34,279 nucleotides of DNA from a virus, in the IMG/VR virus record IMGVR_UViG_3300017667_000007, positions 1 through 34,279 of that record. One strand, written 5' to 3'. A program made the position numbers and the translations under genes. Position 1 is the stretch's first letter; each line of letters opens with the position of its first letter. The notes beneath the pieces are model-generated. The model had not been told where the DNA came from, searched no databases, and worked only from the letters and a program-made list of their open reading frames with translations. Shown here one piece after another: positions 1-6,665 of this stretch.

Positions 1-872
1 AGGCGCCGGTGATGCTGTGGGCCGACTGGCACATGGGCGAGAAGGTCGAGCCCTCCGAATTGCACGGCGTCAACGGCTATTCGCTGGAGATCGCGCGGGC
101 CAGGGCAAACCGTGTCGTCGAGCGCGCCATCACCATCGCCCGCGACCATGGGCCGGGGCTTTATCCCGGCGCCGTGGTGGCGCTGATGGGCGATTTCGTC
201 TCGGGCGGACTGCACCCGGAACTGCTGGCGACGGATGAGGCGGAGATCCTGCCCTCGGTGCTGCATGCCGCCGATCTGCTCGCCGCATCGCTGACCCGCA
301 TGGCGGATTTCTTCGGGCGGCTTTATGTGCCGGCGGTCTGCGGCAACCATGGCCGGCTGACCCGCAAGCCCGAATTCAAGCGCTACACGGCGAAGAACGC
401 CGATTTCATGATCTACGAGATCCTGCGCGGCAGGCTCGCGGGCGATTCCCGCATCCGCATCGATTTCCGCGCCGAAAACGACATGCACTGGCGCGTCTAT
501 AACCTGCGCTTCGCCCAGACGCATGGCGACATGCTCGGCGTCAAGGGCGGCGACGGCATCATCGGCGCGATGGGCCCGATCATGCGCGGCGAGATCAAGA
601 CCGGCAAGCAGATGGCGGCGATCGGCCGCGATTACGACATCCTGCTGATGGGCCATTGGCACCAGATGCTCTGGCTGCCGCGCGCCATCGTCGCCAACAG
701 CCTGAAGGGCTGGGACGAATATGCGAGGCTTTCGCTGCGCGCCCCGCCGAGCCGCCCCTCGCAGCCTTTGTTCTTCGTGCATCCCCGCCACGGCATCACC
801 TCGCAATGGCAGGTCTGGGCCGATGAAGGCCCGGCCCCGGCGGAGGAAAACTGGATCAGCTGGAAGGAATGA
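1..872 (+). CDS. Metallophosphoesterase, 5' end outside window
   Basis: Calcineurin-like metallophosphoesterase, a metal-dependent phosphodiesterase or phosphatase with unknown substrate. The usual motifs appear in order: DWH near the start (D-x-H), GDF about 55 residues later, GNHGR in the middle, a THGD, and GHWH near the C-terminus. The third motif reads GNHG rather than the common GNHD/E. The frame is open to the left edge, and a start at the GTG at position 9 would cut the first beta strand, so the true start lies upstream. The stop overlaps the next start as ATGA, so the two genes are translationally coupled. Proteins of this kind are common in phages. Cellular role not assignable. Confidence 0.85.
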   Translation, partial: APVMLWADWHMGEKVEPSELHGVNGYSLEIARARANRVVERAITIARDHGPGLYPGAVVALMGDFVSGGLHPELLATDEAEILPSVLHAADLLAASLTRMADFFGRLYVPAVCGNHGRLTRKPEFKRYTAKNADFMIYEILRGRLAGDSRIRIDFRAENDMHWRVYNLRFAQTHGDMLGVKGGDGIIGAMGPIMRGEIKTGKQMAAIGRDYDILLMGHWHQMLWLPRAIVANSLKGWDEYARLSLRAPPSRPSQPLFFVHPRHGITSQWQVWADEGPAPAEENWISWKE

Positions 873-1249
873 AAATGGACAATTTCGACCCATCGGCCGG
901 CGGGATCAAGCAGGATGCCGACAAGCTGCGCATGGACCTCCTGCCGCCCGACGCGATTGAAAGCGTCGCGGCCGTCTTCACCTATGGCGCCGCGAAATAC
1001 GATGACCGCAACTGGGAGAAGGGCGGCCGCCATGGCCGCTGGATGGCGGCGATTCTGCGCCATTGCTTCGCCTGGATGAAGGGCGAGCGGAATGACCAGG
1101 AGAGCGGCTTGCCGCATCTCGCCCACGCGGCCTGCTCGATCCTGATGCTGCTCGGCATGGAATTGCGCGGCATCGGCACGGATGACCGGGCCAAGACGGT
1201 TGCCCCGAGCGGGCAAGAAACGGGAGGGACGCGCCGCCCGGCTGGGTGA
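869..1249 (+). CDS. MazG-like dATP/dGTP diphosphohydrolase family (DUF5664)
   Basis: 126 residues. The stretch with TYGAAKYDDRNWEKG, followed by a helix with RHCFAWMKGE and later LPHLAHAACSILML, is the signature of the phage DUF5664 proteins annotated as dATP/dGTP diphosphohydrolases, which are distant all-alpha NTP pyrophosphatase relatives. The likely role is adjusting the nucleotide pool, perhaps removing dGTP or dATP. It starts within the stop of the metallophosphoesterase (ATGA) and is the last gene before a terminator. The last 20 or so residues are low in structure and not conserved-looking. The family call is fairly firm; the precise substrate is not. Confidence 0.8.
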   Translation: MKMDNFDPSAGGIKQDADKLRMDLLPPDAIESVAAVFTYGAAKYDDRNWEKGGRHGRWMAAILRHCFAWMKGERNDQESGLPHLAHAACSILMLLGMELRGIGTDDRAKTVAPSGQETGGTRRPAG

Positions 1250-1310
1250 ATGACCCGAGCGGTAAACCGTTCATCAGGAACCGTCCGCAAAAACCGGATA
1301 GCTGCTTATC

Positions 1311-1342
1311 GCCCGCTGGCTTCACCGCCGGCGGGCTTTTTT
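1311..1342 (+). terminator. Rho-independent terminator
   Basis: GCCCGCTGGC (1311-1320), loop TTCACC, GCCGGCGGGC (1327-1336), then six T. The 10-bp stem has one G-T pair. It closes the rightward pair of genes 60 bases after the DUF5664 stop. Confidence 0.85.
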
Positions 1343-1356
1343 GCGTTGGGGGAGCC

Positions 1357-1392
1357 TCCCATCATATTGCTCATCCAAGCAATATGATGGGA
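1357..1392. repeat. Perfect 15-bp inverted repeat, 6-base loop
   Basis: The arm TCCCATCATATTGCT at 1357-1371 has an exact reverse complement at 1378-1392, with loop CATCCA. It is AT-richer than its surroundings, lies between convergent genes and has no following T-run on either strand. It is therefore not a normal intrinsic terminator. It may be a protein-binding site or the remnant end of a mobile element. The remaining 1343-1444 shows nothing else. Confidence 0.7.
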
Positions 1393-1444
1393 ATCCCACA
1401 CGTCACATCGGGTTGGGCTGATGCGCAAGATGACGGGATGGTTT

Positions 1445-1666
1445 TCATGGCGGCAAATCATCGTAACATTCATCGCAGATGACGTGCATGGACGGTTTGC
1501 CGATGTCGCGATAGCGTCTAGGTTCGCTATGCCTCTTGGGCGGCAGCGGTTCTCCACATCGGCCGCACTGCGTAAGCTGCCTTACGCTTCCGACGAACCC
1601 CGGCTCTTGCATGGCCCATTTTGCCGTGCTTTCGCCATCTGCGGTCGATTCATGTTGATCCATCAT
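1445..1666 (-). CDS. Small protein with two Cys-x2-Cys pairs
   Basis: 73 residues, function unknown. CGRC (preceded by LTQ) and CDEC near the C-terminus could hold a zinc ion, as in small zinc-ribbon proteins. The start at 1666 (or the adjacent ATG at 1663) is chosen because the strong ribosome-binding site GGGAGGGAAGG lies just upstream. The longer frame to 1723 lacks one and would reach toward the gene upstream. It is the last gene of the leftward accessory group, 31 bases after the Ead-like gene, and ends close to the perfect palindrome at 1357-1392. Confidence 0.55.
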   Translation of the reverse strand: MMDQHESTADGESTAKWAMQEPGFVGSVRQLTQCGRCGEPLPPKRHSEPRRYRDIGKPSMHVICDECYDDLPP

Positions 1667-1697
1667 CCTTCCCTCCCGAGTGCGGCGCGCTGACGGG

Positions 1698-2279
1698 TCA
1701 CCACCCGCGCCCGATTCCACCATAACCTGGCCCTGCCATTGCTTTCGCCAGCGCCGCCTCTAGCTTGGCGATGCGGGCCTCTGCGGCCATGCGTTCATCT
1801 CGATAGCGCAGCTTGGCCGTGAACTCCGCATCGGCGGTTTCCTTGGCCTTCGCCAGCGCCGCTTCAAGCTCGGCGATGCGGGCTTCAGCGGCCTGTCGAG
1901 CTAGACCGTCAACACTCCCCACCCTTAAAGCTGCGTCTAGTTCTGCATTCAATTGGGAGATGCGGGCGTGCTTCTCGCGCAGAAGCGAGCCGGAATAGTT
2001 GGCGACGACTGCTGCGCCTTTCATGGCCTCACGGCTTTCCAGCACCTCGGATGCGAGGGCGCGAATGGTGGCGGGGTCGCAGCGGGCGATGTGGGAGGTA
2101 TTGCGTCGATACTCCAAAGGGAACTCGCGTCCTTTTTCTGTTTTTGCTACGAGGGTCCACTCACGGCGGCCTTCGATGTAAATCCCTACTAAAGTTCCGC
2201 TGCCCTCCCACGGCCCTGGCGTCACTCCCTCGCATCCGTCGATCAGCGCCTTCAGTGCTTCGTCACTCAGTCGGGTCAT
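1698..2279 (-). CDS. Ead/Ea22-like phage protein with coiled-coil tail
   Basis: 193 residues. The N-terminal half follows the pattern of phage Ead/Ea22-type proteins: ALKALIDGC, then TPGPWE, then HIARCDPATIRALASEVLE. The C-terminal half is a coiled coil in which a segment beginning AEARIAELEAALAKA is repeated about 35 residues later as AEARIAKLEAALAKA. The biochemical role of the family is unknown. Members sit in non-essential early regions of lambdoid and related phages. The first eight residues (MTRLSDEA) and the ribosome-binding site match those of the gene upstream (MTRLSDEQ). This indicates a shared, duplicated initiation region. Confidence 0.7.
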   Translation of the reverse strand: MTRLSDEALKALIDGCEGVTPGPWEGSGTLVGIYIEGRREWTLVAKTEKGREFPLEYRRNTSHIARCDPATIRALASEVLESREAMKGAAVVANYSGSLLREKHARISQLNAELDAALRVGSVDGLARQAAEARIAELEAALAKAKETADAEFTAKLRYRDERMAAEARIAKLEAALAKAMAGPGYGGIGRGW

Positions 2280-2293
2280 TGGCGGGGCTCCTT
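2259..2293 (-). repeat. Duplicated translation-initiation block, copy 1
   Basis: 35 bases covering the ribosome-binding site AGGAGCCCCGCC, the start codon and the first seven codons. It matches 2776-2810 at 34 of 35 positions, the difference being the base just before ATG. The stop of the upstream gene lies at its edge. Confidence 0.85.
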
Positions 2294-2796
2294 TAATGCG
2301 CGGACGTCTTTGGCGGCATCGTACCGCCCTCGGTCGTAGGGACTGCCGGGCGGGAGGTTCCCGTTCTCGTCTCTATCGTTTCCCCGCCATATAAAGCGGA
2401 TCGGGATATGCCACCCCCGCCCCCGCCGCCCCCGCCGATGACCGCGAGGCCGTCAGGCACGACGGCATAAGTCCCCCGCCCTCCAAACGTGAAGGGGGAA
2501 GCCGTTAAAGACTCCCCTGCCTTGAAGGGGGTAAGGGCAAGCGTTCCGTTCTCTGCCACGGTGACGATGCCGCCCCCCTGCGCCCCTGACTTTTTCAGCG
2601 ACATGTCAATGATGCTGATGACCATTCCTGTAATTGCCTGAAACCTGGCGATGCGGGCGTCCTTCTCGCGAAGTTCCCTTGCGGCCTTTTGCAACAGCGG
2701 CGAGAGGTCAACAAGATCACTGCCATTGCCGCCCGAAGCGACAATTTCAAGCATGTCTGCGGTCGTTACCTCTTGTTCGTCACTCAGTCGGGTCAT
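2293..2796 (-). CDS. Hypothetical protein with polyglycine run
   Basis: 167 residues, not recognised. After the MTRLSDEQ start there is a short charged helix (LLQKAARELREKDARIARF), then a segment rich in Gly, Ser and Thr, and a run of nine glycines near residue 125. The C-terminus (TEGGTMPPKTSAH) looks unstructured. The start is shared in sequence with the Ead-like gene downstream. Its start overlaps the stop of the upstream gene as ATGA. The glycine-rich part resembles exposed or tail-associated phage segments, but no function can be given. Confidence 0.55.
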   Translation of the reverse strand: MTRLSDEQEVTTADMLEIVASGGNGSDLVDLSPLLQKAARELREKDARIARFQAITGMVISIIDMSLKKSGAQGGGIVTVAENGTLALTPFKAGESLTASPFTFGGRGTYAVVPDGLAVIGGGGGGGGGISRSALYGGETIETRTGTSRPAVPTTEGGTMPPKTSAH

Positions 2797-2810
2797 GGGC
2801 GGGGCTCCTT
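2776..2810 (-). repeat. Duplicated translation-initiation block, copy 2
   Basis: Second copy of the block at 2259-2293 (34 of 35 identical), again placed exactly over ribosome-binding site, start codon and first codons of a leftward gene. Confidence 0.85.
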
Positions 2811-3083
2811 AAATGAGCGGATGTTGGAGACTGCGGTTTTTATCCCGGCAGAAAAGCCATCAGCATAATCGCTTAGACCTTTATCGGCATCGTCCTGCTG
2901 AACTACATTCGCCGCCTTCGCCGCTTCCTCCAGGATCATCGGGGCGACGGCTTCAAGAACAGCTTTTTGTGCCATGCCTATGTGAAAATGCGACAATCCG
3001 CGCTCTCTGGTTTCATTGATGTGGTCACTCCACGTTTTACGAGCCTTCTCCACTATCTCATCCGTTATGACGCTCTTGCTCAT
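2793..3083 (-). CDS. Hypothetical phage protein, 96 aa
   Basis: Not recognised. Predicted mostly helical: an N-terminal helix (TDEIVEKARKTWSDHI), then MAQKAVLEAVAPMILEEAAKAANVV, then a glycine-containing segment SDYADGFSAGIKTAVSNIR near the C-terminus. No membrane segment or cysteine motif. The ribosome-binding site GGAAGG lies upstream of the ATG at 3083, two bases after the previous stop. It ends in ATGA with the next gene. Coding is supported by this tight packing. Confidence 0.6.
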   Translation of the reverse strand: MSKSVITDEIVEKARKTWSDHINETRERGLSHFHIGMAQKAVLEAVAPMILEEAAKAANVVQQDDADKGLSDYADGFSAGIKTAVSNIRSFKEPRP

Positions 3084-3085
3084 GG

Positions 3086-3319
3086 CTACACCTTCCCCCG
3101 CCGCGGCCTTTTGACTTTTGGATGCTTCGGGAGGACGGCGATCGTATATTCCCGGCCAGACTGCATATCCCTTGGATCGAGCAGGCCAATCACCTTGAAC
3201 CTTGCCGCGCGCATGCCCCTCGCCACAACGGTCGGCGGCCCCGTGTTGGTCGGCGTGCTGACGAAACGCGCGCTCTCGGGATTCAGCAAAAGCGGCGGAG
3301 CCTTGTCATCCATGGTCAT
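3086..3319 (-). CDS. Hypothetical protein, 77 aa
   Basis: Not recognised. Acidic start (MTMDDKAPPLLLNPES), central PTVVARGMRAARFKVIGLLDPRDM, and a very basic tail ending PKVKRPRRGKV. The tail could bind nucleic acid, but that is inference. The start at 3319 is chosen for the GGGAG ribosome-binding site and because it lies two bases after the stop of the nuclease gene. The same frame stays open to 3910, but that upstream part runs antisense-like through the nuclease coding region and is Arg/Gly-rich noise. Confidence 0.6.
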   Translation of the reverse strand: MTMDDKAPPLLLNPESARFVSTPTNTGPPTVVARGMRAARFKVIGLLDPRDMQSGREYTIAVLPKHPKVKRPRRGKV

Positions 3320-3321
3320 GG

Positions 3322-3891
3322 CTATCTCCCTTCCTTCCCCCGCCGCGCCGCGCGCCATTCCTCGGGCAACGTGAACCGCCCCTGCCAGATCCCGCGGCGG
3401 CTGCGCCGCGCCAGATCCTCCGCCAGCAAGAAATCCGCCTTGTGCGGACGCGGCGAGCCGTCGCGCCAGTCGAGATAACGCTTGTAAGCGACGGCATGGC
3501 CGCCCAGCACCATGACGAGGTTGATGTCGATATCGCCCGCCCGGCACATCGCCAGGGCGCGGCCGTAGCGGTCCTCCGCATCGCGCGGATTCTGCTGGCA
3601 GGCGGCGACCCCGGCGATCAACGCATTGAGCGCCGCCGTTGCCGCCTCTCCGCAGCGCCAACCCCTTCCCTCCCCATCCTCGCAAAGCTGCGCCGATTCG
3701 GGCGCGTCGATGCCCTGCAGGCGGATCATGCGGCCGCCGATCTCGATCGTGTCGCCGTCGACCGCCCGCGCCCGCCCCACGATGGGCGGCAACGATGCCC
3801 CGGCCTCCTGCCCCGGCGCCTGGCCGGGCAAGCAGAGAAAACCAAAGGCGGCGCAGATGAGGGCGGCGAGCATGCGGATCAAGCTTACCAT
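3322..3891 (-). CDS. Secreted thermonuclease-like (SNase) protein
   Basis: 189 residues. An N-terminal signal peptide (MVSLIRMLAALICAAFGFLC) predicts export. The SNase fold follows, with catalytic-type residues visible: Asp in VDGDTI, Arg and Asp/Glu in IRLQGIDAPE, and Arg in DRYGRALA. Family members are Ca-dependent nucleases or smaller cell-surface proteins with the same fold. The ATG at 3891 fits the signal peptide; the frame remains open upstream to 4092, into attP, but that part is not signal-like. No clear ribosome-binding site is seen. The gene sits directly beside attP, a typical place for cargo, so it may be a lysogenic-conversion gene. Its two extra cysteine-bearing loops (LCEDGEGRGWRCG and ACQQNP) are common in alphaproteobacterial versions. 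Confidence 0.8.
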   Translation of the reverse strand: MVSLIRMLAALICAAFGFLCLPGQAPGQEAGASLPPIVGRARAVDGDTIEIGGRMIRLQGIDAPESAQLCEDGEGRGWRCGEAATAALNALIAGVAACQQNPRDAEDRYGRALAMCRAGDIDINLVMVLGGHAVAYKRYLDWRDGSPRPHKADFLLAEDLARRSRRGIWQGRFTLPEEWRAARRGKEGR

Positions 3892-3908
3892 CGCGGCCCG
3901 CGAACGCC

Positions 3909-4163
3909 ATGGGAACTTTTCTGGGAAGTCCCGGTTCCCATCCATGCCGTTCGGTGCTATTCCGTTCCGCAACAAGACCGGAAGAGATCGGCGGCGAGAC
4001 TGAAATCCCGTAAGGATTTCAAGACGTTGCTGAACGTCGGGGTGTAGCGCAGTCTGGTAGCGCATCTGGTTTGGGAGCGGGTATTCAATCATTTTAACTC
4101 CTTGTTTTGTTTCATGTTTTTGGCGCTTCCCATATCACCGTGGGAAGTTTCATGGGAAGTTTC
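3909..4163. other. Probable attP: tRNA-Pro fragment flanked by repeated TGGGAA arm sites
   Basis: The core is the tRNA-Pro 5' half at 4038-4076, 12 bases from the integrase stop. On the left, TGGGAA occurs at 3910-3915 and 3922-3927, and inverted (TTCCCA) at 3935-3940. On the right it is inverted at 4128-4133 and direct at 4141-4146 and 4153-4158, the last two inside two tandem 12-base units of form RTGGGAAGTTTC. Such flanking repeats are the usual form of integrase arm-type sites. A separate 8-bp inverted repeat (TGAAATCC at 4001-4008, GGATTTCA at 4014-4021) lies between the left arm and the core. Function inferred from position and repetition. Confidence 0.6.
4038..4076 (+). pseudogene. 5' half of tRNA-Pro(TGG), att core
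   Basis: 39 bases fit a proline tRNA exactly through the anticodon loop: acceptor CGGGGTG, D-arm GCGC...GCGC, anticodon 5' stem TCTGG and loop TTTGGGA carrying anticodon TGG. The expected 3' stem CCAGA is replaced by unrelated GCGGG. The fragment ends exactly after the anticodon loop, a known crossover place for tyrosine integrases. No 3' half is present, so it cannot make a tRNA by itself. Confidence 0.8.
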
Positions 4164-5246
4164 GGCCTGTTCCATGGCGCGGCGGAGGGCCTCTTCCCCC
4201 TGTTTGAAGTAGCGCATCGTGGTGGCGATCTCGCTATGGCCGGCGAGCGCCTGGGCCGCGGCCACCCCGCCCGCATGGCCGACGCGGGTGATGGCCGTGG
4301 CGCGCATGTCGTGCAGGCGCAGGCCCATGACGGGATCGATCCGCGTCGAGGTGAAACCGGCCCGCGCCCGCGCCCGGCGGAATTCGGTCTTGAGGCCGCT
4401 GATTGTGACCGGCGCGCGCGCCTCCTCCCGCCCCGCCTGCCCGCGCTGCGGCGCATAGGTCCAGACGCCATCCTGATCGTGCCGCTCCAGCTCATGGCGC
4501 AGCAATGTGGCCATGGCATCGGTGAGCGGGATGACGCGCAATTTGTCGCCCTTGCCGATGAGGCGGAGCGAGGGCCTGCGCCCGAAGGCGATCTGGTTGC
4601 GCCGTAATGTCACCAGCTCCTCAAGGCGAAGCCCCGAGAGAATGGCGAAGCGCAGGATCGGCCGGTAATCCGGCCTCACCTCGGCCAGCAGGCGCGCCTC
4701 CTCCTCCGGCGAGGCCGGGCGGGGCCGGGGCTCCTTCTCGCGCAGCAGGATATCCTTCCAGACGATGCGGGCGACCGGCTGGCCCCAGACATCGCGGGCG
4801 CGCAGCAGAATGGCGCGCAGATGCTCGATCACGGTGCGGTTGACCGAAGCCGCCGAAACGCCCTCGGTCTGCCGGAGGGAGACGATGCGGGCCAGCATAT
4901 CGCCGTCGATGGCGCGGATCGGCGTGGCGTTGCCGATCGCCGTCTGCAGCCAGGCGAGATCGCGTTCGATCTCCTCGGGCCGCGCCCGCCGGCTGCCCTT
5001 CTCCACGAACCAGCGCGAGCTGGCCGTGAAGAAGCTCATGAGTTGAAGGCCAGCACCCTGGCCGATGGCGGCCGCCGCTTCCGCCCGCAGGCGCTGGACG
5101 TGCTTTTCGGCTTCGCGGAGAGCCGTTCGGCGCGTCGAGCCGCGAAATCGATGGCCGGCGAGGCGGAAATCATAGTGCCAGCAGCCTTCGCCTTCGTGCC
5201 GCCAGAGGCCCTTGACGCGTCTGGATTGATCCCGCTTCTTGCGCAT
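4089..5246 (-). CDS. int: Tyrosine recombinase (phage integrase)
   Basis: 385 residues. N-terminal arm-binding-type domain (about 12-60, with WHYDFRLAGHRFRGSTRRT), SAM-like core-binding domain (about 70-175), and catalytic domain. The catalytic set is complete: Arg207 in SGLRLEEL, Lys235 in GKGDKLR, His312 and Arg315 in LHDMR, His337 in LAGHS, and Tyr346 in MRYF. It joins attP and attB, here probably a tRNA-Pro gene. The last 30 residues encode the tandem TGGGAAGTTTC repeats, so the 3' end doubles as attP arm DNA. It is the final gene of the leftward early operon. The first 211 bases overlap the excisionase-like frame. Confidence 0.93.
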   Translation of the reverse strand: MRKKRDQSRRVKGLWRHEGEGCWHYDFRLAGHRFRGSTRRTALREAEKHVQRLRAEAAAAIGQGAGLQLMSFFTASSRWFVEKGSRRARPEEIERDLAWLQTAIGNATPIRAIDGDMLARIVSLRQTEGVSAASVNRTVIEHLRAILLRARDVWGQPVARIVWKDILLREKEPRPRPASPEEEARLLAEVRPDYRPILRFAILSGLRLEELVTLRRNQIAFGRRPSLRLIGKGDKLRVIPLTDAMATLLRHELERHDQDGVWTYAPQRGQAGREEARAPVTISGLKTEFRRARARAGFTSTRIDPVMGLRLHDMRATAITRVGHAGGVAAAQALAGHSEIATTMRYFKQGEEALRRAMEQAETSHETSHGDMGSAKNMKQNKELK

Positions 5247-5434
5247 GGCTGCACCTTTCGCCTGGCCTTGAACGCCTCGATCTCCCGCCGCTCGATCCGC
5301 AGCGCCGCGCGCGCGGCGCCTGGCGAGCGGCCGTCATAAGCCGCAATCTGCCCCTCATTGATCAGATCGCGCAAGTGCCTCCCGGTGAAACCGAGATCCA
5401 GCGCCGCGGCTTGGAGGGTGAGCGCGCCGGTCAT
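5036..5434 (-). CDS. Excisionase-like winged-helix protein, extended
   Basis: 132 residues if read to its stop. The first 60 (MTGALTLQAAALDLGF, then HLRDLINEGQIAAYDGRSPG, then RIERREIEAFKARR) look like a MerR/Xis-type helix-turn-helix that directs the integrase to excise. The start at 5434 overlaps the upstream stop as ATGA. From 5246 downward the frame continues for about 70 codons through the 5' end of the integrase gene in another frame. That tail is Ser/Arg/Ala-rich and may be translated without being functional. The position just before int supports the excisionase role. Confidence 0.65.
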   Translation of the reverse strand: MTGALTLQAAALDLGFTGRHLRDLINEGQIAAYDGRSPGAARAALRIERREIEAFKARRKVQPCARSGINPDASRASGGTKAKAAGTMISASPAIDFAARRAERLSAKPKSTSSACGRKRRPPSARVLAFNS

Positions 5435-6072
5435 GGGGCTACCAAAATGATGGGCGGATCGGACGACGGATGATCCTTGGCCTTCGGGAAAGCGTCGCGG
5501 GCGCGCAATTCGCGGCACACCTCGCGCACGATCTCGTCGCCCGTCGCTTTCCGCGCAATTTCCGGCACGATACTGTAAAGCGGCGCTGATTTACTGTGAG
5601 AAATTCTGAGCCGCGCGGCGACATTTCTTGCCTCATCAGCCCACAACAGATGAAGCATAGGCGTCGTAATCAATCTGTTTTCCTTGAACGCGCAATGCTT
5701 CGCTTCAACCTTTTCTCCGCACTCCACGGTGTCCGCGCCGCTCCAATTCGGGAGCCATCCGTGCTTCGGGTGCCTGTGTTTCGGTGCAACTGCAACGATC
5801 ACGGTTTGGAGGTGAGAGACGAACGTTTTGACTTGAGCGTCGGCCCGATCCAGAACGTCTTTGCTGGACTTGATCTCAATCCCGATGATCCGATCCGGGG
5901 AGATCAGCGCCATATCGACCCTGTTCTCTCCGACGACAAGCTCATGAACGATCCGGGCATTGGGCCATCGCGGCCTGGCCCAATCCATCAAGGTTCGCCG
6001 CATCGCAAATTCTTCGGAGGACCGATTGCGGCGCTGCTCAACCTGTTCGGTTGCTTGTGGCGCGACCTCCAT
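5431..6072 (-). CDS. PD-(D/E)XK nuclease-like protein, sce7726 type
   Basis: 213 residues. The core has Glu44 in HELVVGENRVDMAL, Asp53, then IIGIEIKSS with Glu66-x-Lys68. This is the D-x(12)-E-x-K arrangement of the PD-(D/E)XK nuclease fold, followed by DAQVKTF. It resembles the sce7726 family of phage and mobile-element proteins, whose substrate is unknown. The C-terminal half (AKHCAFKENRLITTPMLHLLWADEARN) is an added domain of unknown role. It starts one base into the stop of the DUF4326 gene (TAATG) and ends in ATGA with the excisionase-like gene, inside the leftward operon. Nuclease activity is inferred from motifs only. Confidence 0.65.
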   Translation of the reverse strand: MEVAPQATEQVEQRRNRSSEEFAMRRTLMDWARPRWPNARIVHELVVGENRVDMALISPDRIIGIEIKSSKDVLDRADAQVKTFVSHLQTVIVAVAPKHRHPKHGWLPNWSGADTVECGEKVEAKHCAFKENRLITTPMLHLLWADEARNVAARLRISHSKSAPLYSIVPEIARKATGDEIVREVCRELRARDAFPKAKDHPSSDPPIILVAP

Positions 6073-6665
6073 TACTCCACCCTCTCGCAGGTCGGCTTAT
6101 TGGCCAGTTCGAGCAGCACATCGGCGTGGCATGGCGCGCCGGGGGCGCAGGCGCAGGCGAGATTCCTGCCGCGCAGCGCCTCCCTCATCAATGGCGCGCG
6201 GATCGCGGCCATCGCCTCTTTCTGCTCTTCGATCCCCGCCTTCGCCGAGATGGCGATGAACCCGCTGGCGAGCGCCCTGTAGAGAGCCACGCAATAGGCC
6301 GCATCGCCATCCCTGCCGGTGACAAACGGGTTGCCCCATTTCCGGCCCGGCCCGCGCGTCACGACGACCGCCTCCAGCCCGTTCATGGCCCGGCTGTGCT
6401 CCTGGAGATTGAAGCCCTTGCGGCGCGAGAGGCGGAGGCGCACGGGGCGGGCGGGCAAGCGGACCGGGCCTCCGTAAAGCACATCGTCGATCAGCGCATC
6501 CGCCTCCTCCGCTGTCATCGCCGGGTGATCCATCATCAATTCGCCGCGCACATAGGAGCGGCGCTGCGCCTCGTGCATCTTCGCCAGCGCCCCGGGCGTC
6601 ATGGCGGCGACCATGGCGCGGGCGCGTCCGAGGAGGCGGTTGAATTCGGCGGTGGCGGTGGTCAT
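6072..6665 (-). CDS. DUF4326-domain protein
   Basis: 197 residues. The C-terminal half contains the DUF4326 signature: VVVTRGPGRKWGNPF, then CVALYRALASG, then LRGRNLACACAPGAPCHADVLLE with a CxC and two more cysteines. The N-terminal 90 residues are helical and unrelated-looking (FNRLLGRARAMVAAMTPGALAKMHEAQ). The domain is common in phages and its biochemical function is unknown; the cysteines could bind a metal. The start at 6665 overlaps the stop of the small membrane protein (ATGA). The longer frame up to 7055 overlaps two other genes and is not used. Confidence 0.75.
   Translation of the reverse strand: MTTATAEFNRLLGRARAMVAAMTPGALAKMHEAQRRSYVRGELMMDHPAMTAEEADALIDDVLYGGPVRLPARPVRLRLSRRKGFNLQEHSRAMNGLEAVVVTRGPGRKWGNPFVTGRDGDAAYCVALYRALASGFIAISAKAGIEEQKEAMAAIRAPLMREALRGRNLACACAPGAPCHADVLLELANKPTCERVE

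Noticed and set aside
1246-1482. Rightward open frame after the DUF5664 gene
   Set aside because: It spans the terminator hairpin and the palindrome and has no ribosome-binding site or protein-like composition.
3320-3910. Upstream extension of the 77-residue gene to 3910
   Set aside because: It crosses the nuclease gene in another frame and is Arg/Gly-rich; the ribosome-binding site at 3319 gives a better start.
1-4037. Left part as host chromosome next to an integrated prophage
   Set aside because: The DUF5664, Ead-like and metallophosphoesterase genes are phage-type, and no housekeeping gene is present.
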